The notes beneath the pieces are model-generated. The model searched no databases, had not been told where the DNA came from, and saw only the letters and a list, made by a program, of their open reading frames with translations. The position numbers were made by a program, and so were the translations under genes. From positions 1 to 64,000 of the forward strand of contig JAJFKF010000017.1 in assembly GCA_021773365.1 (NCBI GenBank): a DNA stretch of 64,000 nt, written 5' to 3'. The stretch comes from Gammaproteobacteria bacterium. Its GTDB lineage: Bacteria; Pseudomonadota; Gammaproteobacteria; Steroidobacterales; Steroidobacteraceae. This document shows positions 26,879-37,000 of this stretch, piece by piece; within the stretch, counting starts at the first letter, position 1; each line of letters begins with the position of its first letter.

Positions 26879-26977
26879 CTTTGTCGGGAGTGCCCTCTCC
26901 GGCCGGCAGTTCCGCTGGTCAGGGAGGCGTCAGGCGAGAGAAATAAGCGGTCTCTTCCAGGCTGTTACGAGCTCACT

Positions 26978-28021
26978 TTATCGGGCCATCGAATTGACGC
27001 GCAAAGTAATCAGCTTCCCGTCCTGCTCATAGGTAGAGGTCAGCTCGCCGTCGCGCTCGAGGAAGGCCAGCAGCGAGGGCAGGTCGTCGACATTGAATAC
27101 GCCGCTGAGCCGGCGTGAGGCCAGCGCCGTGTCGGCAATGCGCAGCTGCACGCGGTTGTACCGATTCACCTCCTTGACCACTTCCTCCAGCGTCTGGGAG
27201 GTGAACACCAGTTGGCGATTGCGCCAGGCGACAGGGCTGTCGCCCTGGGAGGTGGTTTGTTTGGCGATGCGTCGGGCGGTGATGCGTGCCTGCTCGCCCC
27301 TGGCCAAGGGCGTCGCCGTTTCGCTCCCGGCGTCGATCGAGACTTTCACGCGGCCTTCGATCACCGCCACTGTGCTGCTGTCGCCGTCGCGATGGATATT
27401 GAACTGCGTGCCCACCGCCTGAATGGTCGCGCTGCCGGCATCGACCCGGAACGGACGGGCGGGATCGGCGGCGACGACAAACAGGGCCTCGCCATCCAGC
27501 AGGCGCAGGTCGCGGGCCTGAGCTGAATAGCGCACCTGCAGTCGGGAGCGGGTGTTCAGATACACCACCGATCCGTCCTGCAGGCGCCAGGAGCGTTGCT
27601 CGCCAACAGTCGTCGCATATTCCTGGTCGCCAGCGGGCAGCGACGGCAGAAAATACGCGGCGCCGGCGAGGATCATCACTCCGGCGGCGATGGCCGCGGC
27701 CCAACGCGCCCGGCGGTGGCGCGTGTGCCGCGTTTGTTCCACGGGGCAGGACTCGATATCGGGGCTTTCCTGCAAAGGCAGGATTTCAGCCGTACCTTGC
27801 CGCAGCAGCTTGCTGACATCCAGCCGGCGCTGCGGATCGACAGTGTCGAGGCTGTGCAAGGCGGCATCCGTGGCCAGCAGCTCCTGCAGATGCTGGGGCG
27901 AGTGCTTCAGCCATGCCACGAAAGCGCTGCGGGTGGCGGATGTTCTGTCCTGCTCCAGCCGGAGCAGCCACTGGGCGGCTTCCTCGCCGATCTTCAGTTC
28001 ATGGCGCAGGTGGGATTTCAT
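26978..28021 (-). CDS. FecR-family sigma regulator (unit 5)
   Basis: 347 aa. EEAAQWLLRL and FVAWLKHSPQHLQELL at the N-terminus; membrane segment near 108-126 (AAAIAAGVMILAGAAYFL). FecR domain VGEQRSWRLQDGSVVYLN, GEALFVV, RPFRVDAG, AVGTQFNIH; C-terminal KEVNRYNRVQLRI. ATGA overlap with the sigma gene. The only unit boundary (26879-26977) with no foreign insert. Confidence 0.94.
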   Translation of the reverse strand: MKSHLRHELKIGEEAAQWLLRLEQDRTSATRSAFVAWLKHSPQHLQELLATDAALHSLDTVDPQRRLDVSKLLRQGTAEILPLQESPDIESCPVEQTRHTRHRRARWAAAIAAGVMILAGAAYFLPSLPAGDQEYATTVGEQRSWRLQDGSVVYLNTRSRLQVRYSAQARDLRLLDGEALFVVAADPARPFRVDAGSATIQAVGTQFNIHRDGDSSTVAVIEGRVKVSIDAGSETATPLARGEQARITARRIAKQTTSQGDSPVAWRNRQLVFTSQTLEEVVKEVNRYNRVQLRIADTALASRRLSGVFNVDDLPSLLAFLERDGELTSTYEQDGKLITLRVNSMAR

Positions 28022-28572
28022 CTCTGAGCCCCCGGTGAAGCGAGGTGGGCGCGGCGGAAATGCGCGATCGCCCGATACAGATACTTCTCGGCCGTGTGCT
28101 GGGAAATACGCAGCTTCTCGGCGATCTCCGGGCAGGACAAACCATCGCGCTTGTACAGCAGCAGAACCGCCTGGTACGTGCCGGGCAGTTCGGCCAGGCG
28201 GTGCTCGATTTCCTGCCGGGCATTCAGGGACTCGACCAGCTCGTCGCGCAGCACGTCTGCCGGACGCTCCGCCGATTCGTCCGCGGCCTGGGAGTCAAAG
28301 ACCACCGTCTCGCGTTCCTCTCGCCGTCGCCGGTCGTAGAGCAGGTTGGCGGCAATGCGGTACAGGTAGGCCATGGGCTGGCGGATCAGCGCGTGATCCG
28401 GGGTCTGCAGGAAGCGGACATAGACTTCCTGCAGCAAATCCGTGGCCTCGGGGTTGCCGCGCCCCATCCGCCGGAGCAAAAAGCCATGCAGGCGGGCGCG
28501 AGTCTCTTCCAGCTCGGCGCTCGAAGGCATCGGTCCGTTATCTGCTGGTCTTGGTGCGGTGCGATTGCTCAC
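28018..28572 (-). CDS. ECF sigma factor, FecI type (unit 5)
   Basis: 184 aa from GTG 28572 (an ATG at 28530, MPSSAELEETR, is an alternative). Region 2: EATDLLQEVYVRFLQ. Region 4: GLSCPEIAEKLRISQHTAEK. Divergent from the receptor at 28748 and coupled to fecR by a 4-bp overlap. Confidence 0.92.
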   Translation of the reverse strand: MSNRTAPRPADNGPMPSSAELEETRARLHGFLLRRMGRGNPEATDLLQEVYVRFLQTPDHALIRQPMAYLYRIAANLLYDRRRREERETVVFDSQAADESAERPADVLRDELVESLNARQEIEHRLAELPGTYQAVLLLYKRDGLSCPEIAEKLRISQHTAEKYLYRAIAHFRRAHLASPGAQR

Positions 28573-28620
28573 GGCTGGCTCTGAACGCTTCTCTGTTGAT
28601 TATGACTGTCGGGCTTGCGG

Positions 28621-28652
28621 ATTTCGGTACTCGGCGGCCCCGGTACCGAAAT
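28621..28652. promoter_or_regulatory. Perfect dyad in divergent promoter (unit 5)
   Basis: ATTTCGGTAC (28621-28630) and GTACCGAAAT (28643-28652), 12-bp spacer. The right arm with its flank (GTACCGAAATTC) matches 9 of 12 positions of the unit 6 arm GTTACGGAATTC. Confidence 0.5.
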
Positions 28653-28747
28653 TCGCCTTCCCGCCAGTCAACCTGAACGAGGGGACCATAAATCACTTGC
28701 TCCCCGGTGGCCATCCGACCTTCTGGGTATGATCTGCGGAGGAAATC

Positions 28748-31700
28748 ATGACATTGCTTAGAACACTCACGGTTGCGCTTGGTTTGTCGTTGCTTGCAGG
28801 TGCTGCCGCTGCCGAGCAGCCGGCTGAGCAGGCTGTGGCGCTGGATATCCCAGCCTCCACTGTGGAGGAGGCGCTGAAGACCTTTGCCCGCCAGGCGAAG
28901 ATTCAGGTGCTGTTCTATTCGGCAGCGGTGGAGAAGATGAATGCGCCGCGGCTGAGCGGCAGTTTCACTCCTGACGCGGCCCTGGCCCGATTGCTGGCGG
29001 GCACGGACCTGCGCTACGAGTTCATCAATGAGCGCACCATTGCCATTCGTGCGCCGAAGTCGCAGACCTCGGCGCGTCAGCCCATCGAGTCGTTGCGGCT
29101 GGTGCAGGCTGTTGAATCGAATGGACGGCAGTCCAGAGAATCGGCAGCGGTGGTTGATGCGTCGGAGGCTGAAAGCAGCAGAGGCGTGCCGGAAATCCTG
29201 GTCAAGGGCGCGCGCACGTCCAACACCGATATCCGCCGCACCGAGAATGATGTGCAGCCTTACGTGGTGTTCGACTCGGAGGAGCTCAAGCGGTCCATGG
29301 CGCCGGATCTGGAGACTTTCCTGAGAACCCGCCTGCCGATGAACCAGTCGCGCGGCAGTGAGGGGCAGGATGTGGGTAGTATTCGCGGCAATCAAAGTAC
29401 GATTGATCTGCGTGGCCTGGGCACCGATGAGACCCTGATCCTGGTCAACGGCCGGCGCATGCCGGGCGTGGCCAACACCGGCGACTTCGATCAGCCGGAT
29501 ATCAACGGCATTCCGATCTCGGCGGTGGAGCGCATCGAGATCCTGCCCTCCACGGCAGGTGGTATCTATGGTGGCGGGGCCACCGGTGGCGTGGTGAACA
29601 TTATTCTCAAGCGCGATTACTCCGATCTGGAGCTGAGCGCCCGCTACGATGGCACCTTTGCCGGCGGCGGCGCACAGCGGCGCCTGGACGCCACGGCGGG
29701 CTTTACCCTGGAGGGCGGGCGGACCAACGTCATGCTCACAGCCAGCTATCGCGATGGCAATCCCTTGTACATTGGCGATCGCGACTTCACGGCCCGCGCA
29801 CGCGCCTTGCAGGACGGGAACAATCATGCCGCCCTGGTCGCCATGAGTAATCCGCTGCACGGCTATACCACCAATATCAGAAGCGCCAACGGCAGCGACT
29901 TGGTGTTGAAGGAGGGAATGATCTCGCTGGACTCGCCCATCGCGCATGTGCCGGTGGGTTACGCGGGACCGGCGAGCGACAACGGTGTGGCGTTTCTGGG
30001 TACGGCCGATCATTACAACCTGGCGCTGGCCGAGGATGTGCTGGGCAAGCAGTATTCGCTGCTGAACACCCCCTCGGTGCGTTCGCTGCAATTCAGCGCA
30101 CGGCGGGAGTTCACTGACCGTATCGAGGCCTTTGTCGATGCTGCCCGCTACGACAACCGGTCGATACGCATGGGCAGCTCACAGGTACGCAACCGGATCA
30201 ATCTCACATTGGAGGAAGGCCCGAACAATCCGTTTGATCAGGCGGTGAAGATCTCGGTACCCCTGGTGGGCTATGAAACTGATCGATTGCGCGATCATGC
30301 GACATCCCTGAGCGAGCAACTCAGCGGGGGCGTGATCGTGCGCCTGCCGCGGGAGTGGACGGTGCAGGGCGAGTACAGCCTGGGGCGATCGAATTACACC
30401 TTTCAGTATCCGCGAGACCTGCTGAGCGCGGACGGCAACGCCGCGCTGCTCGACGGGCGGCTCGATCCGCTGAGCGATGTGAACGCCTTTCCGCTGGATT
30501 TTTCCGCCTACTATGCGGATGAGGCCATCGGCCGCTACACCGGTGAGCTTCCCGCGGAACGGGACAGCGCCACGCTGCGGGTGTCCGGCCCGCTGCTGAC
30601 CCTGCCGGGCGGGGCGCTGCGCCTGGCCGCTCTGCTGGAGCGGCGCGAGCAGTTCACCGGCGATCGGGTTCTCGCGAGCTATCCGAGCAGCGCCGGTGGC
30701 GACCTCGGCTTTTTCTACTATCCTGAAGTGGGTTGGAACACCGACAGCGGCTACGCGGAGCTGAACGCGCCGCTGGTCTCCGCCGCCAACGCCCGGCCGG
30801 GATTATTGGGCCTGGATCTGCGGGCCTCCTACCGCTACGACACCATCACGATCCGTACCCGACCACTGGATGTGCCCAGTGTGCGTGTACCTTCGATCGA
30901 CGGTCCGTTCCCGGACGTGCCATTTCAGACCAACAGCGTGACGGGCAACCAGTACACGCTGGGCATGCGCTACACTCCGGTGGAGAATGTCGTGCTGCGG
31001 GCCAGTTATGGCGAAGGCATACTGCCGCCGGCACCGACCCAGCTTTCCGAGTTGAATGTTTCTCCGTTTGGACTGATTGGTGTGGCCGACCCCAAGCGCG
31101 GCGCTCTGCCGGTGAATATATTTCTGGTCGAACGATACACATTCATCGGCAGCCTGCTGCTACGCCCGGAACGTTCTGCCAGCTGGTCGGGCGGGCTGAT
31201 CCTCACGCCGGGCACCCTGCCGGGTTTCAGATTGTCGGTGGACTACACTCGGATCGAGAAGATCGATGAGATCGGTTTTCTGTCCGCGCAGGTGCTGCTC
31301 GACCTGGAGGATGATTTTTCGGGCGTTGTGGTGCGCAATGAACTGACAGCGGCGGACGCGGCTCTGGGCTACATGGGCGGGACGATCCGCGAGTTTCATG
31401 CCGGGTTTGTCAACATCGCCAGGACTCGGGTGGAGGCGTTCGATATCCAGGCCGACTACAGTTGGGAGACGCGCCTGGGATCCTTTGCCGCCAACGTGAT
31501 GGCCACCGTGCAGCCGCGCCTCTCGCAGCAGGCCGCTCCGGACAGCGATGACCTCAACACGGTGAGCTACAGCAACGGCCCGTTGAAATGGCGCGCCAAT
31601 GCGGGGCTGCGCTTCAGTCGTGGTGCCCTGGATCTGGGCTGGAACATGCAGTACTACGACGCCTCGCGCGTGTACACCAGCACGGCCTCGGATCTGGTCC

Positions 31701-31972
31701 GTGACAATGTCGTGCTCAGGCAGGGTTCGCCCCGGATTCCCACCCAGACCTATCACGACGTGTACGGTCGCTACCGATTCCAGGATGCGCCCGGTTTTGC
31801 CGGCAGCCTGCTGCGCAACACCGAGTTGCAGGTTTCAGTGAAGAATGTGCTCAACACCAGCCCGCCCATCGTGGCTTCGTCCACCTACTATGCGGTCGCC
31901 GGCTACGCCACCGAGGGAGATCCTCGTCTGCGGCGCTACTCCATCGCCTTTACCAAGCGCTTTGGCCAATGA
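28748..31972 (+). CDS. TonB-dependent receptor with STN domain (unit 5)
   Basis: 1074 aa with a strong GGAGGA ribosome-binding site. Signal peptide 1-22, STN about 30-102 (STVEEALKTFARQAKIQVLF), linker motif LRLVQAVES near 116-124, TonB-box-like PEILVKGAR near 148-156, plug with RRTENDVQPYVVFDSEE, barrel ending RRYSIAFTKRFGQ. A close paralogue of receptors 23609 and 34050. Ligand unknown. Confidence 0.95.
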   Translation: MTLLRTLTVALGLSLLAGAAAAEQPAEQAVALDIPASTVEEALKTFARQAKIQVLFYSAAVEKMNAPRLSGSFTPDAALARLLAGTDLRYEFINERTIAIRAPKSQTSARQPIESLRLVQAVESNGRQSRESAAVVDASEAESSRGVPEILVKGARTSNTDIRRTENDVQPYVVFDSEELKRSMAPDLETFLRTRLPMNQSRGSEGQDVGSIRGNQSTIDLRGLGTDETLILVNGRRMPGVANTGDFDQPDINGIPISAVERIEILPSTAGGIYGGGATGGVVNIILKRDYSDLELSARYDGTFAGGGAQRRLDATAGFTLEGGRTNVMLTASYRDGNPLYIGDRDFTARARALQDGNNHAALVAMSNPLHGYTTNIRSANGSDLVLKEGMISLDSPIAHVPVGYAGPASDNGVAFLGTADHYNLALAEDVLGKQYSLLNTPSVRSLQFSARREFTDRIEAFVDAARYDNRSIRMGSSQVRNRINLTLEEGPNNPFDQAVKISVPLVGYETDRLRDHATSLSEQLSGGVIVRLPREWTVQGEYSLGRSNYTFQYPRDLLSADGNAALLDGRLDPLSDVNAFPLDFSAYYADEAIGRYTGELPAERDSATLRVSGPLLTLPGGALRLAALLERREQFTGDRVLASYPSSAGGDLGFFYYPEVGWNTDSGYAELNAPLVSAANARPGLLGLDLRASYRYDTITIRTRPLDVPSVRVPSIDGPFPDVPFQTNSVTGNQYTLGMRYTPVENVVLRASYGEGILPPAPTQLSELNVSPFGLIGVADPKRGALPVNIFLVERYTFIGSLLLRPERSASWSGGLILTPGTLPGFRLSVDYTRIEKIDEIGFLSAQVLLDLEDDFSGVVVRNELTAADAALGYMGGTIREFHAGFVNIARTRVEAFDIQADYSWETRLGSFAANVMATVQPRLSQQAAPDSDDLNTVSYSNGPLKWRANAGLRFSRGALDLGWNMQYYDASRVYTSTASDLVRDNVVLRQGSPRIPTQTYHDVYGRYRFQDAPGFAGSLLRNTELQVSVKNVLNTSPPIVASSTYYAVAGYATEGDPRLRRYSIAFTKRFGQ

Positions 31973-32000
31973 AACCGATGCACTGTCATTGACCTGGCGG

Positions 32001-32030
32001 GGACCCTCGCCGGCTGGATGGCGAGGGTCC
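32001..32030. terminator. Hairpin terminator after unit 5 receptor
   Basis: GGACCCTCGCC (32001-32011) pairs with 32020-32030 around an 8-nt loop. It is related in sequence and flank to the hairpin at 19927-19952. Confidence 0.6.
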
Positions 32031-32081
32031 ATAAACGCGGGGCTTGCTGCAAGTTGAGGTTTGGCCAAGAATGGACAAACT

Positions 32082-32285
32082 ATGAAACAGGTTCCGGCCG
32101 GCAATGCCAAGAATAATTTCGGTGCCTTACTCGAAGACGTCGCGGCCTTGGGCGTGGTCGAGATCGTCCGCTACGGTCGCCCGGCCCCCGTGAACTGGGG
32201 AGAGAACCATATGATTCCCCCCGAGCTGGCGTGCTCGGCATCCATCGTCAGCCAGCCGCATGACTGCTATGAAGACGAAGCGTAG
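32082..32285 (+). pseudogene. Phd/YefM-like antitoxin, probably decayed
   Basis: 67 codons. The N-terminal MKQVPAGNAKNNFGALLEDV, then VEIVRYGRPAPV, follows the Phd_YefM antitoxin pattern (A+..F..LL+.V....V.I...G+P.A.). After about residue 40 the sequence no longer matches the family, and no toxin gene follows. It sits between the unit 5 receptor and the unit 6 fecR. It could still be expressed as a short DNA-binding protein. Confidence 0.55.
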
Positions 32286-32351
32286 CCGTGCGATGGCAGC
32301 GCAGCTGCCCGGCCGCGCGCCTGATCGATAGTCGATATCGAATAGGAAATA

Positions 32352-33302
32352 TCAATAGTCGATGCGGATCGTATTGCCGTGCTCCACGGCGCGCAGGTCG
32401 AAGCCTTCCTCCAGCAGCCGCACGAAGGCCGCCATATTGGTGGCTTCGAAGCTGCCGCCGATCCGCACCCCGGCGGCCGCCTCGCTGATCTGCAGCCGGC
32501 GGCGGTTGTAGCGGTTGAACTCCGCCGCCGCCTCGCCCAGGGTGGTCTGGTCGAAGGTGAGCATGCCCTGGCGCCAGCTCAGTTCCCGCGCCAGCGCCTG
32601 CGCGTCCCGCGCCTGGAGATGTGTTTGTCCGCCTTGCGAGAGCACCGCATCTCCGCTGGTCATGATCACCGGCGCCGCGGCGGCGCCTCGATCGGCCTGT
32701 TCCAGGCGTACGCGGCCCTCGGTTACCACCACCTGCACGCTATCATCATCGCGTTGTACCGTGAACTTTGTTCCCAGCACGGTGATGCGCTGTGCGCCGG
32801 CATGCACGACAAACGGTCGCGCGGGATCGCTGACGATGTCGAAGTATGCCTCGCCGCGCTCCAGCCACACGGTGCGGGCGGTATCGTCCAGCGCGGCGCG
32901 CACGAGCGTGTCGGTGTTCAGTTCCATATGCGAGCCGTCCGTCAGCGGCACGGTCTGGCGGATGCCCACCGCGGTGGCGTACGTCTCGTAGCCGGATCGG
33001 TGCGCGTACCACAGCGTGGAGGTGACGAGTGCGAGGGAGGCGGCGATGGCAGCGGCCCAGGGTTTCCAGCGCGGCGGGCGTTGCGCCGGCAATGCGGCTG
33101 TTACGGGCGCCGGGTCGCGCAACGCGGCCAGCCGGTCGACCCGGCTCCAGCCGTACTCCAGTCGCAGGTAGGTCACTTCGTGCAGTGTGGAGGTGCGCAG
33201 CCACTCATCCAGCGCCGCCTGGTCCACCGCGCTCCAGTCCGGCGCCTGTCGGCGCGCCAGGAACTGAGCGGCGTGCGCCTCGATCTGTTGTGCGTGGCTC
33301 AT
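32352..33302 (-). CDS. FecR-family sigma regulator (unit 6)
   Basis: 316 aa, shorter than its neighbours. N-terminal AAQFLARRQAPDWSAVDQA and LDEWLRTSTLHEVTYLRLE; membrane segment near 84-101. FecR domain VGIRQTVPLTDGSHMELN, GEAYFDI, RPFVVHAG, VLGTKFTVQ; C-terminal AEFNRYNRRRLQI. More divergent from the unit 4/5/7 FecR proteins, in line with its partner receptor having a divergent STN. 4-bp overlap with sigma. Confidence 0.94.
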   Translation of the reverse strand: MSHAQQIEAHAAQFLARRQAPDWSAVDQAALDEWLRTSTLHEVTYLRLEYGWSRVDRLAALRDPAPVTAALPAQRPPRWKPWAAAIAASLALVTSTLWYAHRSGYETYATAVGIRQTVPLTDGSHMELNTDTLVRAALDDTARTVWLERGEAYFDIVSDPARPFVVHAGAQRITVLGTKFTVQRDDDSVQVVVTEGRVRLEQADRGAAAAPVIMTSGDAVLSQGGQTHLQARDAQALARELSWRQGMLTFDQTTLGEAAAEFNRYNRRRLQISEAAAGVRIGGSFEATNMAAFVRLLEEGFDLRAVEHGNTIRIDY

Positions 33303-33871
33303 GGACGGTGCTCTTCTTTTCCGGAGCGCTTCTTCGGGCCCCGGCGGATACGCCCGGAACCGCCGAGCATGAAGTCCACCAGGGCGCGCATGCCCTGTAC
33401 CATTTGTCTCTCCACAGTGTCTTCGCTTACCCCCATGCGCGCGGCGGCCTCGCGTTGGGACAGGCCTTCGATCTTTCTCAGCATCACCACCTCGCGGCAG
33501 CGCGGCGGCAGCCGCTCCAGGCCGCTCTGTACGCGTCGCAGCTCCTCGCGGGCGCTGGCATAGCGGTCCGGCGTGGCATTGTCGACGGCGATATTCAGCG
33601 ATTCGAGCTGCACGAAGTGCTCGATGGGGACTACCTGCGCGCGCCGGGCGCAGTTGATCAGGTGATTGCGCGCGGAAGTGAACAGGAACGGGCGCGTTTG
33701 TACAGGCAAACGTTTGCGCGCCGCATCATAAACGCGCGCGTAGATCTCCTGGCGCAGGTCCACCAGATCCTCGCGATTGCGCCAGTTGCGGCGCAGAAAA
33801 CGCGTCAGGGCCGGCTCCAGGGGGAGCACTTCCCGGAAAAACCAGCTTTTGAGTGCCTCAGCGTCGGTCAT
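33299..33871 (-). CDS. ECF sigma factor, FecI type (unit 6)
   Basis: 190 aa. Region 2: REDLVDLRQEIYARVYDAA, an unusual form of the region 2 helix. Region 4: GLSQREAAARMGVSEDTVER. The C-terminal extension is basic (GRIRRGPKKRSGKEEHR). Different branch from the other sigma factors here. Divergent from receptor 34050. Confidence 0.92.
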   Translation of the reverse strand: MTDAEALKSWFFREVLPLEPALTRFLRRNWRNREDLVDLRQEIYARVYDAARKRLPVQTRPFLFTSARNHLINCARRAQVVPIEHFVQLESLNIAVDNATPDRYASAREELRRVQSGLERLPPRCREVVMLRKIEGLSQREAAARMGVSEDTVERQMVQGMRALVDFMLGGSGRIRRGPKKRSGKEEHRP

Positions 33872-33927
33872 TTGCCGCTCTCAGAAACCACCATGCCTCA
33901 TCAACCTATCAAGACAAGCCGCGTGAC

Positions 33928-33984
33928 GAATTCCGTAACGCCGGATGAAAAATAATTTCCGGCTCACGTTGTGTTACGGAATTC
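33928..33984. promoter_or_regulatory. Nested perfect dyad in divergent promoter (unit 6)
   Basis: GAATTCCGTAAC (33928-33939) and GTTACGGAATTC (33973-33984) are perfect 12-bp arms 33 bp apart. Inside, GCCGGA (33940-33945) mirrors TCCGGC (33958-33963). It lies between the sigma start (33871) and the receptor start (34050). Confidence 0.55.
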
Positions 33985-34049
33985 CCCGTTCCTGTTGTCC
34001 CAATCCTTCGAGTTCTACTTGATAGCGTATAACATCCCGGGGGTTGCCC

Positions 34050-37000
34050 ATGTGCCGTCTGAATTTCCTTAAATCGATAATTGCCAGCTGTGCCCTGGCA
34101 TTGGCCTCCCTGGCTCATGCTGCCGCGCTGAACTTTCATGTCCCCGGCGGCAACCTCAAATCGGCTCTCGACGCCTATGTCAAACAGGCTGGCGTGCAGC
34201 TGGTCTACAGGGAAGACGATGTGCAGGGCCTGAAAACCGGAGGTGTGAAGGGCGCCCTCTCCGCCGAAGAGGCACTCACCCGCCTTCTGGCGGGTACAAA
34301 ATTGATCGCACATCACGATCCATCCGGCGCCATCGCCATCGTGCAGGCGGCGGCCAGGGGAAAGGAAGTTCTCCTGCGCGATATACCTGTATCGCCGGCT
34401 GGACCGGTTCGCCTGGCCCGGGTTGCCGAGGTCGAGCGGGAGAAGCCGTTGGCGCCGCAAGTGCCGGTGTCGCTGGAGTCCAGTAACGGTATCCCCGAAA
34501 TCCTGGTCAAGGGTGCGCGCAGTTCCAACACTGACATTCGCCGCACTGAGGATGATGTGCAGCCATACGTGGTGTTTGACGCGGAGGAGATCGGACGTTC
34601 CATGGCGCCGGATCTGGAAACATTTCTGAGAACCCGCCTGCCGATGAACCAGTCGCGTGGCAGCGAGGGTCAGAGTATTTCCAGCAATCGAGGCAATCAA
34701 AGCACCATCGATCTGCGCGGACTGGGTGCCGACCAGACTCTGGTTTTGGTCAACGGCCGACGCATGCCGGGCGTGGCCAGCTCAACAGAACTCTACCAGC
34801 CGGACATCAACGGCATCCCGATCTCGGCGGTGGAGCGCATCGAGATCCTGCCCTCCACGGCTGGGGGCATCTACGGCGGCGGGGCCACCGGCGGGGTGGT
34901 GAATATCATCCTCAAGCGCGACTACAACGATGTGGAACTCACCGCCCGCTATGACGGCACCTTTGCCGGCGGCGGCGCGCAGCGGCGCCTGGACGCCACT
35001 GCAGGCTTCACCCTGGAGGGCGGGCGCACCAACGTCATGCTCACGGCCAGCTACCGCGATGGCAATCCCCTGTATATGGGCGATCGGGATTTTGCTGTCC
35101 GCGCTCGCGCGCTGCAGGATGAGAACAATCATGCCGCCTTTCGCAGCGGCGGGACCCCTGTGCGCGGCTACACCACCAACATCAGGAGCGCTAACGGTAG
35201 CATCCTGGTGCTGAAGGATGGGATGCGTTCGCTGAACTCACCCATCGCGTCTGTGCCGATAGGTTATGCGGGGCCGGACAGTGACAACGGCGCGGCGTTT
35301 CTGGGCACGGCCGATCGGTACAACCTGGCGCTGTCCGACGATGTACTGGGCAATCAGTACTCGCTGCTGAACACCCCCTCGGTGCGGTCGCTGCAGTTTA
35401 GTGTGCGGCAGGAGTTCACCGATCACATCGAGGCGTTCGTCGATGCCGCCCGTCACGACAACCGGTCGGTGCGTATGGGAAGTGCAGTCGTGAACAACGT
35501 CGTGAACGATGTTACCCTGCCGGCAGGTCCGAACAGTCCATTCATCCAGGCGGTGAGGTTATCGGTGCCCTTTGTGGGCTATGAGACCGGCAGGATACGC
35601 ACTTCCTCTGCATCCCTGAGTGAGCAAGTCAGCGGGGGGGTGATCGTGCGCCTGCCGCGGGAGTGGACGGCGCAGGGGGAGTACAGCTCGGGCCGATCGA
35701 ACTCCACCTATGAGTATACGAGAGCCGCATTGACTGCAGACGGCGTCGCCGCGCTGATCGACGGGCGGCTCGATCCCTTGAGCGATGTGAATGCCTACCC
35801 GCTTGAATTCGCCGCTTTCTATCCAGGTGAGAGCGGCGGTCGCAACTCGGCAGACTATGCGGGGGAACGGAAGAACGCCATCTTGCGGGTGTCCGGTCCG
35901 CTGCTGCAACTGCCTGGCGGCCCGCTGCGCCTGGCTGCTTTGCTCGAGCGCCGCGAGCAGTTCACCGCAGATCGAGTCCGCGCAAGCTACCCGGCCGGGA
36001 GCAACCCGTCCTTTACCTACTATCCTGAAGTGGGCTCAAGCACCGACAGCGGATACGCGGAGATAAATGCGCCGCTGGTCTCGGCGGCCAAAGCGCGGCC
36101 GGGACTGTTGGGTCTGGACCTGCGTGCCTCGTATCGCTACGACACCACCGAGACCCGTACCCGGCCGTATGATGAGACTTCTATGTCAGTGCCGTCGCCC
36201 GATGGTCCATTTCCGCAGGCGCCGTTTCAGACCAACAGCGTGACGGGTAACCAGTACACACTGGGCTTGCGCTACACTCCAGTGGAGAGTGTGATGCTGC
36301 GGGTCAGTTATGGCGAAGGGATATTGCCGCCCGCGCCATTCCAGCTGTCTGAGGCGGATGCTGCTTCTATCGCATTCGTTCTAGGTGGCAATCTCGATCC
36401 CAAACGCGGCGGGTTGCCTGTCAACACCGCGATGATCGAGCGATTTTCGCTCACCGGCAGCTTGCTGCTGCGTCCGGAGCGCTCTGCCAGCTGGTCCGGC
36501 GGAGTGATTTTCACGCCTGCCCTCCTGCCGCGCCTGAGGCTGTCAGTGGATTACACCCGCATCGAGAAGACCGACGAGATTGGTTCTCTGGATTATCAAA
36601 CGCGACTGGATCTGGAAGATGACTTTCCAGGCGCCATTGTGCGCAATGCGCTGACCCCAGCGGACGCGGCGCTCGGTTACACGGGCGGGACGATTCGGGA
36701 GTTCAATGCCGGGCTTGTCAACATCGCCCACAGTCTGATGGAGGCGCTCGACATCCAGGCCGACTACCGCTGGGAGACGCGCTTCGGCTCCTTTGCCGCA
36801 AATGTGATCGCCACCGTGCAGCCGCGCCTCTCGCAGCAGGCCACGCCGGATAGCGGCGAGGTCGACAGGGTGGGCTACAGCAACGGCCCGCTGAAATGGC
36901 GGGCCAATGCGGGCCTGCGCTGGAATCGTGGCGCCTGGGACCTGGGCTGGAACCTGCAGTACTACGATGCTTCGCTGGTCTATAGCAGCACGGCCTCGAC

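Noticed and set aside
27552-28676. 374-codon plus-strand frame
   Set aside because: Antisense across fecR and sigma of unit 5; low-complexity Arg/Ser/Pro translation.
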